A stretch of DNA of 64,000 bases from Amarolinea sp964580725 (GCA_964580725.1 CAZOLV010000009.1:17110-81109), one strand, 5' to 3'; counted from the first letter of the stretch, positions 42,807 to 51,681 are shown. Numbers and translations: made by a program. Notes: generated by a model not told the origin, from the letters alone.

Positions 42807-45800
42807 CGCAGCGCATCCGCCGGATAGATGCGCGCGGCCTGCAGCGCGGGCAGGATGGTGGTGAGCAGTGAGAACAGGTACGCGCCCAAGACGATGATCC
42901 CGATCTGGCTCCACGGCACGGGCAGGGCGCGGCCGGCGGTGATGACGCTGAACAGTTGGCCGATGATGGCCTGCCCCATCAGAACCCCCGCGCCGACGCC
43001 CAGGCCGATGCCCACCAGGGCGATGAAGCTGGCCTCCAGCACGAAGGAAAGCGCGATCATCTCAGGCTGGTAGCCGATGGCGCGCAGCATGCCCACCTGC
43101 TGCCGCCGCTCCACCACCGTGCGGGCGCTGATCACGCCCAGCGCGGCGATGCCCACCAGCAGCCCCAGGGCCAGGAACCCCTGGAACAGTTGCAGGATGC
43201 CGCGGGTCAACGCCTGGCCCTGGGCGACGCTGTCGGCGATCACCGTGGCGTCCAGCGCGGAGCTGAGGAAGGTCCGCTCCACGGCCTGGGCGACTGCCCG
43301 CACGTTCGCGCCCTCGCTCACCTTGATGAAGAAGGCGTCCGGCGGCGCATCCTGGCCGGCGATGGCGTCTATCGCTTTGCTGTTGACGTGAACGGAGTTC
43401 ATGCTGACCGTGGTGATGTCCGACAGCACGCCGATCACCTGCACCCGATGGCTGCGCACCTGCCCGCCCGACTCGTCCCGCAGCTCCAGCCACACCTCCG
43501 GCAGCGCATCGGCGCGGGTGAAGCCGGTCAGCCGGAAGCTGAGCTCGCCCTGTGTGGCCGGCGCATTCTCCTGCGCGCCGGCCTCCTCGGCCAGCTCGCT
43601 GAGGGTGGCTGCCAGGCCGCTGTCGCCGCCGCCGGCGCTGGCGTAACTGCGGTCGGGATTGGCCACCAGGAACGGGGTGACGATCGCCACGTCGTCCCGC
43701 TCCTGCAGCGCCTGCCAGACCGCGGCGTCGTCCGCGAACCCCGCGGCGCGCTGACCGAAGGTGTAGATGCCACGGGCCTGGGCCATGAAGCCGGCGTCCA
43801 TGCCCGTCAGCGAGAGCGAATGCCACGGGCCGACCGGCCCAGGGCCGGCCTGGCGCACGTCTACCGAGCGGTTGACGATGCCCCCGACGGCCGCCACGTC
43901 GGCCTGGGGAAAGTCCTGCACCTGGGCCAATTCCCCTTCCAGATCGGTCACGCGGCCGAAGAAGCTGAGCAGGCCAAACGACGTGCGGATATCGAAGCCG
44001 GCGCTGCTCCTGGCGTCCGGCGTGACGACGCTTTGCGTGGCCTGGATGACCACGGACATGAGCACCACCGTGGTGATGACCATGGCGAACATGACCATGG
44101 CCACGCCCGTGCGGAAGCGGCTGGTGAGGGGATAGGCGATGGCGGTCTTGAGCACCGGCGTCAGCGCGCCGACGCCGCCCAGCGCCCGGCTCACCGTTTG
44201 CAGCAGGATGTCGGCGCTGAACATGATGACCAGGATGCCGCCCAGGATCAGCGCCGGCCCCTTGATTGCCAGCGAAAGGATCGTCCAGCGGGCGTCCCCC
44301 TGCAGCAGGCCGAAGCCCCGGCCGGGCAGCAGGGTCTCCCACGGCAGCCCCCAGATGAGTACCAGGCCCAGGCCGATGGCTGAATAGACCAGCCGCCGCC
44401 GGCGTTCCGTACGCATGGCTGTGGCCGAAAGCGCCCAGCTTAGGCTCAACAGCCCGCCGATCAGCAGCAGCGAGACCGCGGTCAGCAGCAGGACGCCCGA
44501 CCGGCCGCCCGCCGCGCCGAAATAGAGCCACGCGCCCGCAGCCGCGGTCAGCGGGCCGGTGATCAGCCGGCCGATCAGCTTGCCCGCGCTCCGTCGGCCC
44601 CCGTCCGGCGCCGGCGTGTCCTGGATGGCCGAGACGATGTTCAGGCGGCTGACCCGCCAGGAGGAGACCGTGACGACGGCAAAGGTCAGGAGTACGCCCA
44701 CCGCGTAGGCGATCACCACCGACGTGGGCGCGACGGCGAAGCGAAAGGTGAAGAGACTGCTGGAAATTTCGCTGCTGACCCGCTGAGCCGCCGCGTCGAA
44801 GAGGCCGCCCAGGAAGCCGATCATGGCGTAGGAGATGGCCAGCCCCAGCACGATGCCCAGGGCCGCGGCCGCCAGGTCGTAGATCATGCCCTCGGAGACG
44901 AACATCTGCACCAGGTGGCCCCGCTGCATCCCGATGGCGCGGGCCATCCCCAGCTCGCTGCGCCGCTCGGCCGCCAGCATGACGAAAATCAGGAAGATCA
45001 GCAGCACACCGGCGAAAATGGAAAAGATGCCGAAGATGCTGAAGACCGTAGTGAAGACCCCGCCGCCGATGCCGGCCGCCGCGACCACCGTGTTCTTGCT
45101 CAGCACATCCAGCACTTCCAGATCGCTGATCCGGTCCAGGATTTCAGTCAGTTGCGCGCCGGTCTCGCCGGACAGGGACAACCGACGCAGCCAATTCTGC
45201 ATGTCCGGCTGCGCCACCAGCAACCGCAGCTCCGGGGAGGCGCCCGTACCGGCCAGTTCGGCGACCAGGAGGCGCTTGCGCTCGGCCAGCGTCACGTTGC
45301 CCCTGCCGCCCCCGCCGATAAAGGCCAGAAAGTCGGCCATATCCTCTTCATCTCGACTCTGGGTCGCGGAGCGCGGAGCGGCGCCATCCGCGCCGGCCGT
45401 GATGACCGCCAGCACGTCCGGTTGGCGCAGCAGGGCCAGCAACTGCGTCAGCGCGTCTTCGTTCAGGGCCAGCGCGCGCAGTTGCCGGGCCGCGGCCGCC
45501 GTGTTCGCCATGCCCGTGTCGGCATCCCCGGCATTGGAGACGAGCACGTTGTTCACCCGCCCCGGCATGAAGAGCAGTTCCTGGGCTTCGTCCAGCCGCA
45601 GCATGACCACCGGCTTGAGCGCGCCCAGGGGGCCGGCCTGTTCCACGATGGCGCGCACCCGGAAGGGCACGGGCAGCGGGCCGATGAAGATATCCAGCAC
45701 GTCGCCCGGCTGCGCATCGAGCTGCTCCGCGCCCAGCCGATTGAGGTAGACATCGCCCTGGCGCAGTTCCAGCCCCACCTGCTCCAGCACGCGGTCAATC

Positions 45801-46783
45801 TCCGCGCCCAGGGTGTTCAGGTTCACCGCGCTGAGGATCGCCTCGGCGTCAATGCCCAGCGCCGCCCCCGCTGCGGCCAGGTTGCCCTCCGACAACGCCC
45901 GGCCCAGCGCGGCCAGATCCCCCTGGCCGGCACCCGACGTTGGTGAGTCCGGGGCGCCGGGATTGGTGGGTTCGCCTGACTGTTCCTGGGCTTGGGTGAG
46001 CAGCGCGCCGGCCGCGGCCACGCCGACGGCCACGCTGTTCACGTTGATGCCGATGCTGTCGGCCCAGCGAAAGAGGTTGCTGGCCTGGCCGAAGATGTTG
46101 CCCACGCCCGTGCGCAGATCCTCCATTTGCACCGGCTTGCCGTCCACCGTCGTCAGGCCGAACTGCTCGTCGTATTCGTTGTTCACGGCCACGATGAAAC
46201 CCAGGGGGACGCCCTGGCCGCTCGTCCGGTCACGGATGATGGTCGGGAAGGCGATGGAGGGCGCCAGCCCATCTATCACGGCGGCGGTGGCCGGGTCGGC
46301 CTGGGCCTGATCGCGCAGTCGGGCGTAGCGTTCCTCGCTGATGCCCGGCAAACCCTTCTGCAGCAAGCCCAGGATGCTGAGCAGATCACCGTTCAGCACG
46401 CCGGACAGCTCGCTGCCGGCCAGGGCAGCGGCCGGATCACCCCCATCTTCGGCGCTCGTGACGAATCCGGCCAGCGTCGAGAGCAGGGGCGGCGAGATTA
46501 CCTGGTCAATGGTGCCGTAAGCGTCCACGGCGTGGCGGCGCACCGAGTAGCTGAGCGTGTCGCCGATGCTGAGCGCGCTGACGATGATGATGGTGCTCAG
46601 CGTCAGCCCCAGGATGATCAGGGCCGACTGCGACCGTCGCCGCGGGATGTTGCGCACCCCCAGTTTTGCGATGGTGCGGTTGCGTAGCCCCAACACGAGC
46701 AGGGTGAGCAGGACCAGCCCCACCGCGGTCAGGAGCACGATGGCCGCTGTTTGGGCGGCGTCGAAGCCAGATTGAGTCATCAT
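42797..46783 (-). CDS. ABC transporter permease, FtsX/MacB-like, 1328 residues
   Basis: Start ATG 46783 (or the adjacent 46780) overlaps the ATPase stop and follows GGGGAGGAGGGG. N-terminal helix (about 9-32), then RNIPRRRSQSALIILGLTLSTIIIVSALSIGD, the MacB-type start. A large extracytoplasmic region follows, then a first FtsX core (FSIFGIFSIFAGVLLIFLIFVMLAAERRSELGMARAIG), several middle helices and a second FtsX core (LALGLLVGIAALGVISARTVVERRQQVGMLRAIGY), ending FSLLTTILPALQAARIYPADALRYE. The two FtsX units in one chain make it about twice a simple permease. Likely part of an exporter or mechanotransmission complex for lipoproteins or peptides with the ATPase upstream. Confidence 0.92.
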   Translation of the reverse strand: MMTQSGFDAAQTAAIVLLTAVGLVLLTLLVLGLRNRTIAKLGVRNIPRRRSQSALIILGLTLSTIIIVSALSIGDTLSYSVRRHAVDAYGTIDQVISPPLLSTLAGFVTSAEDGGDPAAALAGSELSGVLNGDLLSILGLLQKGLPGISEERYARLRDQAQADPATAAVIDGLAPSIAFPTIIRDRTSGQGVPLGFIVAVNNEYDEQFGLTTVDGKPVQMEDLRTGVGNIFGQASNLFRWADSIGINVNSVAVGVAAAGALLTQAQEQSGEPTNPGAPDSPTSGAGQGDLAALGRALSEGNLAAAGAALGIDAEAILSAVNLNTLGAEIDRVLEQVGLELRQGDVYLNRLGAEQLDAQPGDVLDIFIGPLPVPFRVRAIVEQAGPLGALKPVVMLRLDEAQELLFMPGRVNNVLVSNAGDADTGMANTAAAARQLRALALNEDALTQLLALLRQPDVLAVITAGADGAAPRSATQSRDEEDMADFLAFIGGGGRGNVTLAERKRLLVAELAGTGASPELRLLVAQPDMQNWLRRLSLSGETGAQLTEILDRISDLEVLDVLSKNTVVAAAGIGGGVFTTVFSIFGIFSIFAGVLLIFLIFVMLAAERRSELGMARAIGMQRGHLVQMFVSEGMIYDLAAAALGIVLGLAISYAMIGFLGGLFDAAAQRVSSEISSSLFTFRFAVAPTSVVIAYAVGVLLTFAVVTVSSWRVSRLNIVSAIQDTPAPDGGRRSAGKLIGRLITGPLTAAAGAWLYFGAAGGRSGVLLLTAVSLLLIGGLLSLSWALSATAMRTERRRRLVYSAIGLGLVLIWGLPWETLLPGRGFGLLQGDARWTILSLAIKGPALILGGILVIMFSADILLQTVSRALGGVGALTPVLKTAIAYPLTSRFRTGVAMVMFAMVITTVVLMSVVIQATQSVVTPDARSSAGFDIRTSFGLLSFFGRVTDLEGELAQVQDFPQADVAAVGGIVNRSVDVRQAGPGPVGPWHSLSLTGMDAGFMAQARGIYTFGQRAAGFADDAAVWQALQERDDVAIVTPFLVANPDRSYASAGGGDSGLAATLSELAEEAGAQENAPATQGELSFRLTGFTRADALPEVWLELRDESGGQVRSHRVQVIGVLSDITTVSMNSVHVNSKAIDAIAGQDAPPDAFFIKVSEGANVRAVAQAVERTFLSSALDATVIADSVAQGQALTRGILQLFQGFLALGLLVGIAALGVISARTVVERRQQVGMLRAIGYQPEMIALSFVLEASFIALVGIGLGVGAGVLMGQAIIGQLFSVITAGRALPVPWSQIGIIVLGAYLFSLLTTILPALQAARIYPADALRYE

Positions 46784-47496
46784 GGTTGCCCCTCCTCCCC
46801 TGCCGGCGCATCGCGCACATCGGACACGATCGCCCCATCCTGCATGTGGATGACGCGGTCGCACAGGTCGCCGATGTGGGGATCATGGGTGACGATCACG
46901 AAGGTTTGGCCTTGTTCCCGGTTCAGGTCGCGCATGAGCGTGAGCACGTCCGCAGCCGCCTTGGTGTCCAGGTTACCGGTCGGCTCGTCGGCCCAGATGA
47001 TGGCGGGCTGGCTGGCCAGGGCGCGGGCAATGGTGACGCGCTGGCGCTCGCCGCCGGAGAGTTCGGCCGGGCGATGCTCGGCGCGGTCGGCCAGCCCCAC
47101 CTGGGTCAGGCCGCGTAGGGCGCGCTGCCGGGCCTCCCGCGGGCGCACGCCGCTGAGCAGGAGGGGCAGCTCGACATTCTCCACTGCGGTGATGACGGGC
47201 AGCAGGTTGAAGGTCTGGAACACGAAGCCCATGCGCCTGGCCCGATAACTGGTGCGCGCCCGGTCGCTCATCGTCCGCAGGGCGGCGCCTTCGATCTCGA
47301 CCTCGCCCGTATCGAAGCTGTCCAGGCCGGAGAGGCAGTTGATCAGCGTCGTCTTGCCGCACCCCGATGGCCCCATCACGGCCACCATCTCACCGGCGGC
47401 GATGGACAGATCCACCCCGCGCAGGGCCTGCACCTCGATCTTACCGTTGCGGAAGGTTTTGTGTATGTTGCGCGCCAGGATGATTGGTTTTTCCAC
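46780..47496 (-). CDS. ABC transporter ATP-binding protein (LolD/MacB type)
   Basis: 238 residues from GTG 47496, with GAGGAG nine bases upstream; a TTG at 47517 is the alternative. Walker A MGPSGCGKTTLINCLSGLD, Q-loop FVFQTFNLLPVITAVENVELP, signature LSGGERQRVTIARAL, Walker B IIWADEPTGNLD and switch VIVTHDPHIGDLCDRVIHMQDG. The spacing and FNLLP/ENVELP words are those of LolD/MacB ATPases. It overlaps the permease start, so the two form a dedicated transporter. Confidence 0.95.
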   Translation of the reverse strand: MEKPIILARNIHKTFRNGKIEVQALRGVDLSIAAGEMVAVMGPSGCGKTTLINCLSGLDSFDTGEVEIEGAALRTMSDRARTSYRARRMGFVFQTFNLLPVITAVENVELPLLLSGVRPREARQRALRGLTQVGLADRAEHRPAELSGGERQRVTIARALASQPAIIWADEPTGNLDTKAAADVLTLMRDLNREQGQTFVIVTHDPHIGDLCDRVIHMQDGAIVSDVRDAPAGEEGQP

Positions 47497-47513
47497 GGTG
47501 TGACTCCTCGAAC

Positions 47514-48368
47514 TCAAATATCTTCATGCTGTGCGGCCAACGCCGCGATGATCTGCGCGCAGCCGCCCTCGCGCACGTACTGCGCATGGTCGGCGGCATC
47601 CTCGAACTTGCGGCCGACGATGTTGGCGCATTCGAACTCGTAATCGGCGCTCGCCAGGAAGCGATCCAGCTCCGGCGAACTGGCGCCGAGATCGAAGCTC
47701 AGCGTGCCGCCGTGTTCGAGCGTGTCGAGGCCCCGCAGCCAGATCGCGGCGCCCAACGCGCCGCAGGCGCCGCCGCTCAACCCGATGCCGCCAGCCAGCC
47801 CCGCGGCCATGGTCACGTGCTGCTCGGAGGCGCCCATCTGCTGCGCCAGCAGCGCCGTGCAGCTCACCGGCTGCGCCGGCGCAGCGGCCGGCTCGCCGTC
47901 CAGCGCGCGGTTGATCGTGTCGAACGCGATCTGGGCGTAATCGGCGGCCAGGCGGAAGCAGCCGATCGGGCCGCCTCGGGCGAAGAACTTGACCACCTGA
48001 CGGCCGGACACCTTCTTCCACTCAAGCTCGGTGATCTCAGTGCAATTGATGTCCCTGGCCCGCGCCTGGAACGCCGCCGCCAGTTGTTGCGCAGCCCGCA
48101 GCGCCTCGACCTGGGCGCGGGCGCCTGCACCACAGCGCCGATAGGCCTGTGCGCCCGCCGCCAGCGCCCCGCCCCACAGCAGCCCGCATTGATAGCCGCT
48201 GCCCAGGATGCCGCCGGCGAGCTGCATGGCGGCGCTCTCCTCCAGGCTCAATGGTTGATCGAACGAGCGGTCAACGACCGTCATGATCGTTTGCGATCAA
48301 GTGCCTTCTTTCAGGAATGTGCGGATTGTGCCCAACGCCGAGATGGTTTTTTGGCCTTGAGTAGCCAT
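47514..48368 (-). CDS. Two-domain C_GCAxxG_C_C redox protein with an in-frame TGA at the first conserved Cys (candidate selenoprotein)
   Basis: Read from ATG 48368 (AAGGAG six bases upstream) the frame is open for 284 residues apart from one TGA, codon 24 (48299-48297). The usual start call at ATG 48284 lacks a ribosome site and would delete that segment. Residues 18-28 read F-L-K-E-G-T-(TGA)-S-Q-T-I, where C_GCAxxG_C_C proteins have FxxGxC[AS]. The protein holds two homologous halves: (TGA)...LAGGILGSGYQCGLLWG...CTEIT...GCFRLA and SCTALL...LAGGIGLSGGACGALGA...ECANI...GCAQII. The second half has Cys (SCTALL) where the first has TGA. Selenocysteine insertion or a recent nonsense mutation are the two readings. 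The family is considered redox-active; as I recall, it is often near transporter genes, as here (ABC exporter downstream). Confidence 0.7.
48268..48280 (-). promoter_or_regulatory. Candidate bacterial SECIS stem-loop
   Basis: CGGUC-GUU-GACCG: 5-bp perfect stem, 3-base loop whose first base is G, loop beginning 21 nt after the UGA. These fit the published bacterial SECIS rules (G in the first two loop positions, roughly 16-37 nt spacing). Another perfect stem, UGAUCG-CAAA-CGAUCA, includes the UGA itself (48299-48284). Short stems also occur by chance, so this is supportive only. Confidence 0.4.
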
Positions 48369-48387
48369 CGTCTTCTCCTTGCAGGTC

Positions 48388-49371
48388 TCAGTGACTCTGT
48401 TCCATCGTGATGACAACCTTGCCGCGGGCGTGTCCTGCGCCAAGATAGCGCAGCGCTTCGGCGGTCTCGCTCAGCGGATAGCGCCTGTCAATCACCGGTG
48501 CAATCTTTCGGGCTTCCAGTAGCTCTTTGAGCGTCACCAGATCACCCTGGTTCGCCCTCGCCGTAAAGCCGCCCAGCTTCCTGCCCCCCTTTTCCGACAG
48601 CCAGCTTCCCAGCAGCATGGCCTGGAAGATCTGCCCCGGCTTGCCGCCCGCCATCACGTAGATGCCCTGGGGCTTCAAGGCGCGCTTGTACGCCGAGAGC
48701 GGATGGTAGCCGTTGGCGGCCAGAATCAGGTCATACGTCTGCCCGGCGCGGGTGAAATCTTCCTGGGTGTAGTCAATGACCCGGTCGGCCCCCAGCGAGC
48801 GCGCCAGCTCCAGGTTGCGCGTGCTGCACACGGCCGTGACCTCAGCGCCGAACGCTTTGGCGATCTGCACGGCAAATGTCCCCACCCCGCCCGATGCCCC
48901 GTTGATCAGCACCTTTTGCCCTGCTTGAATCTTCCCGTGATCCCGCAGCCCCTGCAGGGCCGTGAGGGCCGCCATGGGCACAGCCGCGGCCTCCTCGAAC
49001 GAGAGCGTGGCTGGTTTCAGCGCCAGCGCACGCTCAGGAAGCGCGACATACTCGGCAAAACCGCCGCTGTTGTATGCGGCGATATCCCCGAACACTTCAT
49101 CGCCTGGCCGGTACTGCCTGACGTTGCTGCCGGCCGCTTCGATCCGTCCGGCGATGTCCTCGCCGGGGATCGCCACCGCGGGCCGAAGCAGCCCTCCGCC
49201 CATCAGGCGCACCAGGGGGATGTCAGCGGTCAGCAGATGCCAGTCATACATATTGACGGAGGCCGCATGAATCTTGACCAGCACCTCGTCCGCCGTGGGC
49301 ACAGGTTTCGCCACATCCTGGAACTGAAGCGCCTCCGGGGGGCCGTATCTTGTGCAGATAATCGCCTTCAT
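48388..49371 (-). CDS. NAD(P)-dependent medium-chain reductase (quinone oxidoreductase-like)
   Basis: 327 residues from ATG 49371, with AAGGAAGG upstream; two further in-frame ATGs (49380 and 49395) exist. MDR fold without catalytic zinc ligands: MKAIICTRYGPPEALQFQDVAKP, GEDIAGRIEAAGSNV, GDEVFGDIAAYNSGGFAEYV, NADP site LINGASGGVGTFAVQIAKAFGAEVTAVCST and DRVIDYTQEDF. Family members reduce quinones or enones. Paralogue of the next upstream gene (49400-50350), from which it is separated by 28 bases in the same direction. Confidence 0.92.
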   Translation of the reverse strand: MKAIICTRYGPPEALQFQDVAKPVPTADEVLVKIHAASVNMYDWHLLTADIPLVRLMGGGLLRPAVAIPGEDIAGRIEAAGSNVRQYRPGDEVFGDIAAYNSGGFAEYVALPERALALKPATLSFEEAAAVPMAALTALQGLRDHGKIQAGQKVLINGASGGVGTFAVQIAKAFGAEVTAVCSTRNLELARSLGADRVIDYTQEDFTRAGQTYDLILAANGYHPLSAYKRALKPQGIYVMAGGKPGQIFQAMLLGSWLSEKGGRKLGGFTARANQGDLVTLKELLEARKIAPVIDRRYPLSETAEALRYLGAGHARGKVVITMEQSH

Positions 49372-49399
49372 TTTGTTCATCCTTCCTTTACTCATCTAC

Positions 49400-50350
49400 T
49401 CATTCTTGCTTCTGGGGATGGGTGTTTCCCACCGTAATGACAACATTGCCCTTCTTGTGTCCCTGCTCGACATAGCGGTGCGCCTCGACGATCTGCTCGA
49501 ACGGATAGACCCGATCAATGACCGGTCTGAGCTGGCCCGCCTCGATCAGTTCTTTGATCACGAGCAGGTTGGCGAGCTTCTCGTCGTCGCCCGAATCGGC
49601 GTGGACGTTGAGGTAGACGCCGCCCGGCTTGAGCGCCGCCTTGCCCTGGGCGGGCGCCAGTTTGCCGACGGCGTCGAAAACCACGTCGTAGGTCGCGCCG
49701 CCCTGGGTGAAGTCCTGCCGGGTGTAATCAATCACCTGGCTGGCGCCCAACGAACGCACCAATTCCAGGTTTGCGCCGCTGCACACCCCGGTCACCTCGG
49801 CGCCGAAGTGGCGGCTGGCAAGCTGCACCGCGTTGGTGCCGACCGCGCCGGATGCGCCGTAGACCAGGATCTTCTGCCCGGGTCGAAGTTGGCCCTTCTG
49901 CAGGCAGCGCCAGGCCGTCTGCGCGGCGCCGGGGACCGCCGCGGCCTCCTCGAAAGTGAGGTTGGCCGGTTTGAGCGCCAGCACCCCGTCCTCGGGCAGG
50001 CATTTGTATTCGGCATGGCCGCCGAAATTGACGGCGAAGGTGGAGGCGAAGATCGGGTCGCCAAGCTCGAAGCGGGTCACCTTCCTGCCGACCGCTTCGA
50101 TCTCCCCGGCCAGCTCCATCCCCAGGATGTGACGCCGGGGCCGGCGCCACCCCAGGATCAGCCGCGCCATGAACTTTTGCCAGCCAGAGATGTTCGGCAG
50201 TTTGAAGCTGCGCATGATGGTGTCGCCGATGGTGACGGTGGTGGCGTAGACTTTGACCAGCACTTCGTGGTCACGCGGCGCCGGTTTAGGGACATCCGCC
50301 AGTTGCAGCACTTCCGGCGGGCCGTAGCGGGTGTAGACGATCGCTTTCAT
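49400..50350 (-). CDS. NAD(P)-dependent medium-chain reductase (quinone oxidoreductase-like)
   Basis: 316 residues. ATG 50350 follows ACAGGAGATCAAG. MKAIVYTRYGPPEVLQLADVPKP, GMELAGEIEAVGRKVTRFELGDPIF, LVYGASGAVGTNAVQLASRHFGAEVTGVCSG and SQVIDYTRQDF mirror the downstream gene closely, so the pair arose by tandem duplication. The zinc-binding Cys/His set of alcohol dehydrogenases is absent, which again points to quinone or enone reduction. Their products probably share a substrate class. Confidence 0.92.
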   Translation of the reverse strand: MKAIVYTRYGPPEVLQLADVPKPAPRDHEVLVKVYATTVTIGDTIMRSFKLPNISGWQKFMARLILGWRRPRRHILGMELAGEIEAVGRKVTRFELGDPIFASTFAVNFGGHAEYKCLPEDGVLALKPANLTFEEAAAVPGAAQTAWRCLQKGQLRPGQKILVYGASGAVGTNAVQLASRHFGAEVTGVCSGANLELVRSLGASQVIDYTRQDFTQGGATYDVVFDAVGKLAPAQGKAALKPGGVYLNVHADSGDDEKLANLLVIKELIEAGQLRPVIDRVYPFEQIVEAHRYVEQGHKKGNVVITVGNTHPQKQE

Positions 50351-50363
50351 CTTGATCTCCTGT

Positions 50364-50430
50364 TTACAATTGGCTCGCAGGCTCGGCGGCGGTCGCAGAT
50401 GGATTGAATCCCTTCGCGATCAGCAGACGC
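50364..50430 (-). pseudogene. C-terminal tail of a DUF4386-like protein
   Basis: The frame LLIAKGFNPSATAAEPASQL-stop mirrors the end of the intact DUF4386 protein at 51682 (LIIKGFNPSAIAALSAKTE), including the shared DNA word GCAGATGGATTGAATCCCTT. Nothing upstream of it matches, so it is a short relic. Confidence 0.55.
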
Positions 50431-50455
50431 CGAATCCGCCGTTTGGGGCCGCTTC

Positions 50456-50489
50456 CCGGAAAGGGCGGGTAAGCCCCCGCCCTTTCCGG
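50456..50489 (-). terminator. Hairpin downstream of the membrane protein gene
   Basis: 14-bp perfect stem CCGGAAAGGGCGGG / CCCGCCCTTTCCGG with a 6-base loop, 11 bases past the stop of the 50501-51313 gene on the minus strand. A G/C-rich stem without a T-run. Confidence 0.5.
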
Positions 50490-50500
50490 CGCATGCGGTG

Positions 50501-51313
50501 TCAGTCCGTTCTTGGCTGTGGAGCCAGGCCTGCTCTAAACAAATCCGACAACGATGCGTGATGGCGATGGAGCAGCCAAACGATCAGGCATCCAAAAATG
50601 AAATTGTACGGGGCCGTTTCGATCAAGTGCGTCATGCGTACTGCTTCAGGCATCAACGGAGTGGGGAGCAGCAGTTGGCTGTTCATCAGCACGGCAAACA
50701 ACAATCCAACAGCGATGGCGGCTTCCTGCCAGCGCCCTTTCATCATGCGAATGACAGGCAAGGCCAACAATGCCCAGAGCACGCCGCGTAAGGCTTGAAA
50801 AGGCTCCAGCCATGGTGCGGTTGTAAAGACGGCTTTCATGTGCGCCAGGAAGCTGCCTTCGTCAATCCCGCCATAGTAGGCTTGCACCGCGGGGTTTTTC
50901 CAGGCGATGAAGTAGCCGAAGGTGGAGTACAAGATCATATAAGCAATGGCAATCACCGCCAATTTCCAGGCCCATTCGCTTGCAGGCATCAGCAAACGTG
51001 CGTTCGGCTCATGGATGGTTGCGGTGTCCGCTTTTCTCTTGCCCAGAATCAGAACGGCCAGCAGCGAGAAAGGAGCCGCAACGAGGACGCCCATCAGGAA
51101 GAGACGCGGCAACACACCCGGTGGCAGGATGTGAAAGACCAACGATTCGATTTGCGCTATGAAGGTCATCACGCCATAGAAGACGAAAAAGATGGTGGCG
51201 ATGAGCCGCCAACCCGACCAGCGCGAGCGGAGGATGATGTACGCCAGAACAAGGGTGTCCAAGAAGCATACCGCCAGTAAAGCCATGAGTACTTTCGAGG
51301 TTTGGGTATCCAT
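50501..51313 (-). CDS. Uncharacterised polytopic membrane protein
   Basis: 270 residues from ATG 51313, preceded by AAGGAA; an ATG at 51331 would add six residues. About seven hydrophobic helices (about 8-26, 36-58, 73-93, 115-137, 165-190, 200-222, 235-255). Characteristic words: LRSRWSGWRLIATIFFVFYGVMTFIAQIESLVF and LWALLALPVIRMMKGRWQEAAIAVG. I cannot assign a named family. A degenerate paralogous start lies just upstream at 51404-51505. No conserved charged active site is apparent. Confidence 0.75.
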   Translation of the reverse strand: MDTQTSKVLMALLAVCFLDTLVLAYIILRSRWSGWRLIATIFFVFYGVMTFIAQIESLVFHILPPGVLPRLFLMGVLVAAPFSLLAVLILGKRKADTATIHEPNARLLMPASEWAWKLAVIAIAYMILYSTFGYFIAWKNPAVQAYYGGIDEGSFLAHMKAVFTTAPWLEPFQALRGVLWALLALPVIRMMKGRWQEAAIAVGLLFAVLMNSQLLLPTPLMPEAVRMTHLIETAPYNFIFGCLIVWLLHRHHASLSDLFRAGLAPQPRTD

Positions 51314-51403
51314 TCGAGTTTCCTTTTTCAATGTGAATCAGCAGACCGTCAGCAAAGCCATGAGCTCCGTGCCAGCCTGTTGGGGCGTTTGGTTTGTGCT
51401 GTC

Positions 51404-51505
51404 CTATAGCCCAACAACACGACCTGCCATAGACCAGCAAATGAACAGGATGACGGTCAGGGCTAATATCTTCAGACTGATGAAGAGAGCAGTTTTGAGT
51501 TTCAT
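51404..51505 (-). pseudogene. Broken N-terminus of a membrane protein paralogue
   Basis: ATG 51505 has AAAGGAG upstream and encodes MKLKTALFISLKILALTVIL plus FICWSMAGRVVGL, then TAG. The same frame continues DSTNQTPQQAGTELMALLTVC to a TGA at about 51340, and ELMALLTVC resembles the start (LMALLAVCFLDTLVLAY) of the next gene downstream. It therefore looks like the stop-interrupted start of the same membrane protein family. Confidence 0.5.
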
Positions 51506-51550
51506 TTCTTTATCTCCTTTATTGGCAGCATGGATGAGCTTCATTGAGAA

Positions 51551-51605
51551 TCAGACTTGAATCAAACTTGAATCAAACTTGAATCAAACTTGGAATCAAA
51601 CTTAT
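51551..51605. repeat. 11-base tandem repeat ACTTGAATCAA
   Basis: Four to five copies, the last with one extra G. Directly upstream of the broken membrane-protein start at 51505. Confidence 0.85.
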
Positions 51606-51681
51606 TGCTCATGTTTTGCAGGACTGGCAATCCGGCGTCATGTTCAGGACTGCCAGTCCCAAAGTGCGTAAAATCTATCCG

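Noticed and set aside
47514..48284. Accepting ATG 48284 as the start of the C_GCAxxG gene
   Set aside because: No Shine-Dalgarno sequence, and it would remove the first conserved motif, whereas ATG 48368 has AAGGAG and keeps the family N-terminus in frame.
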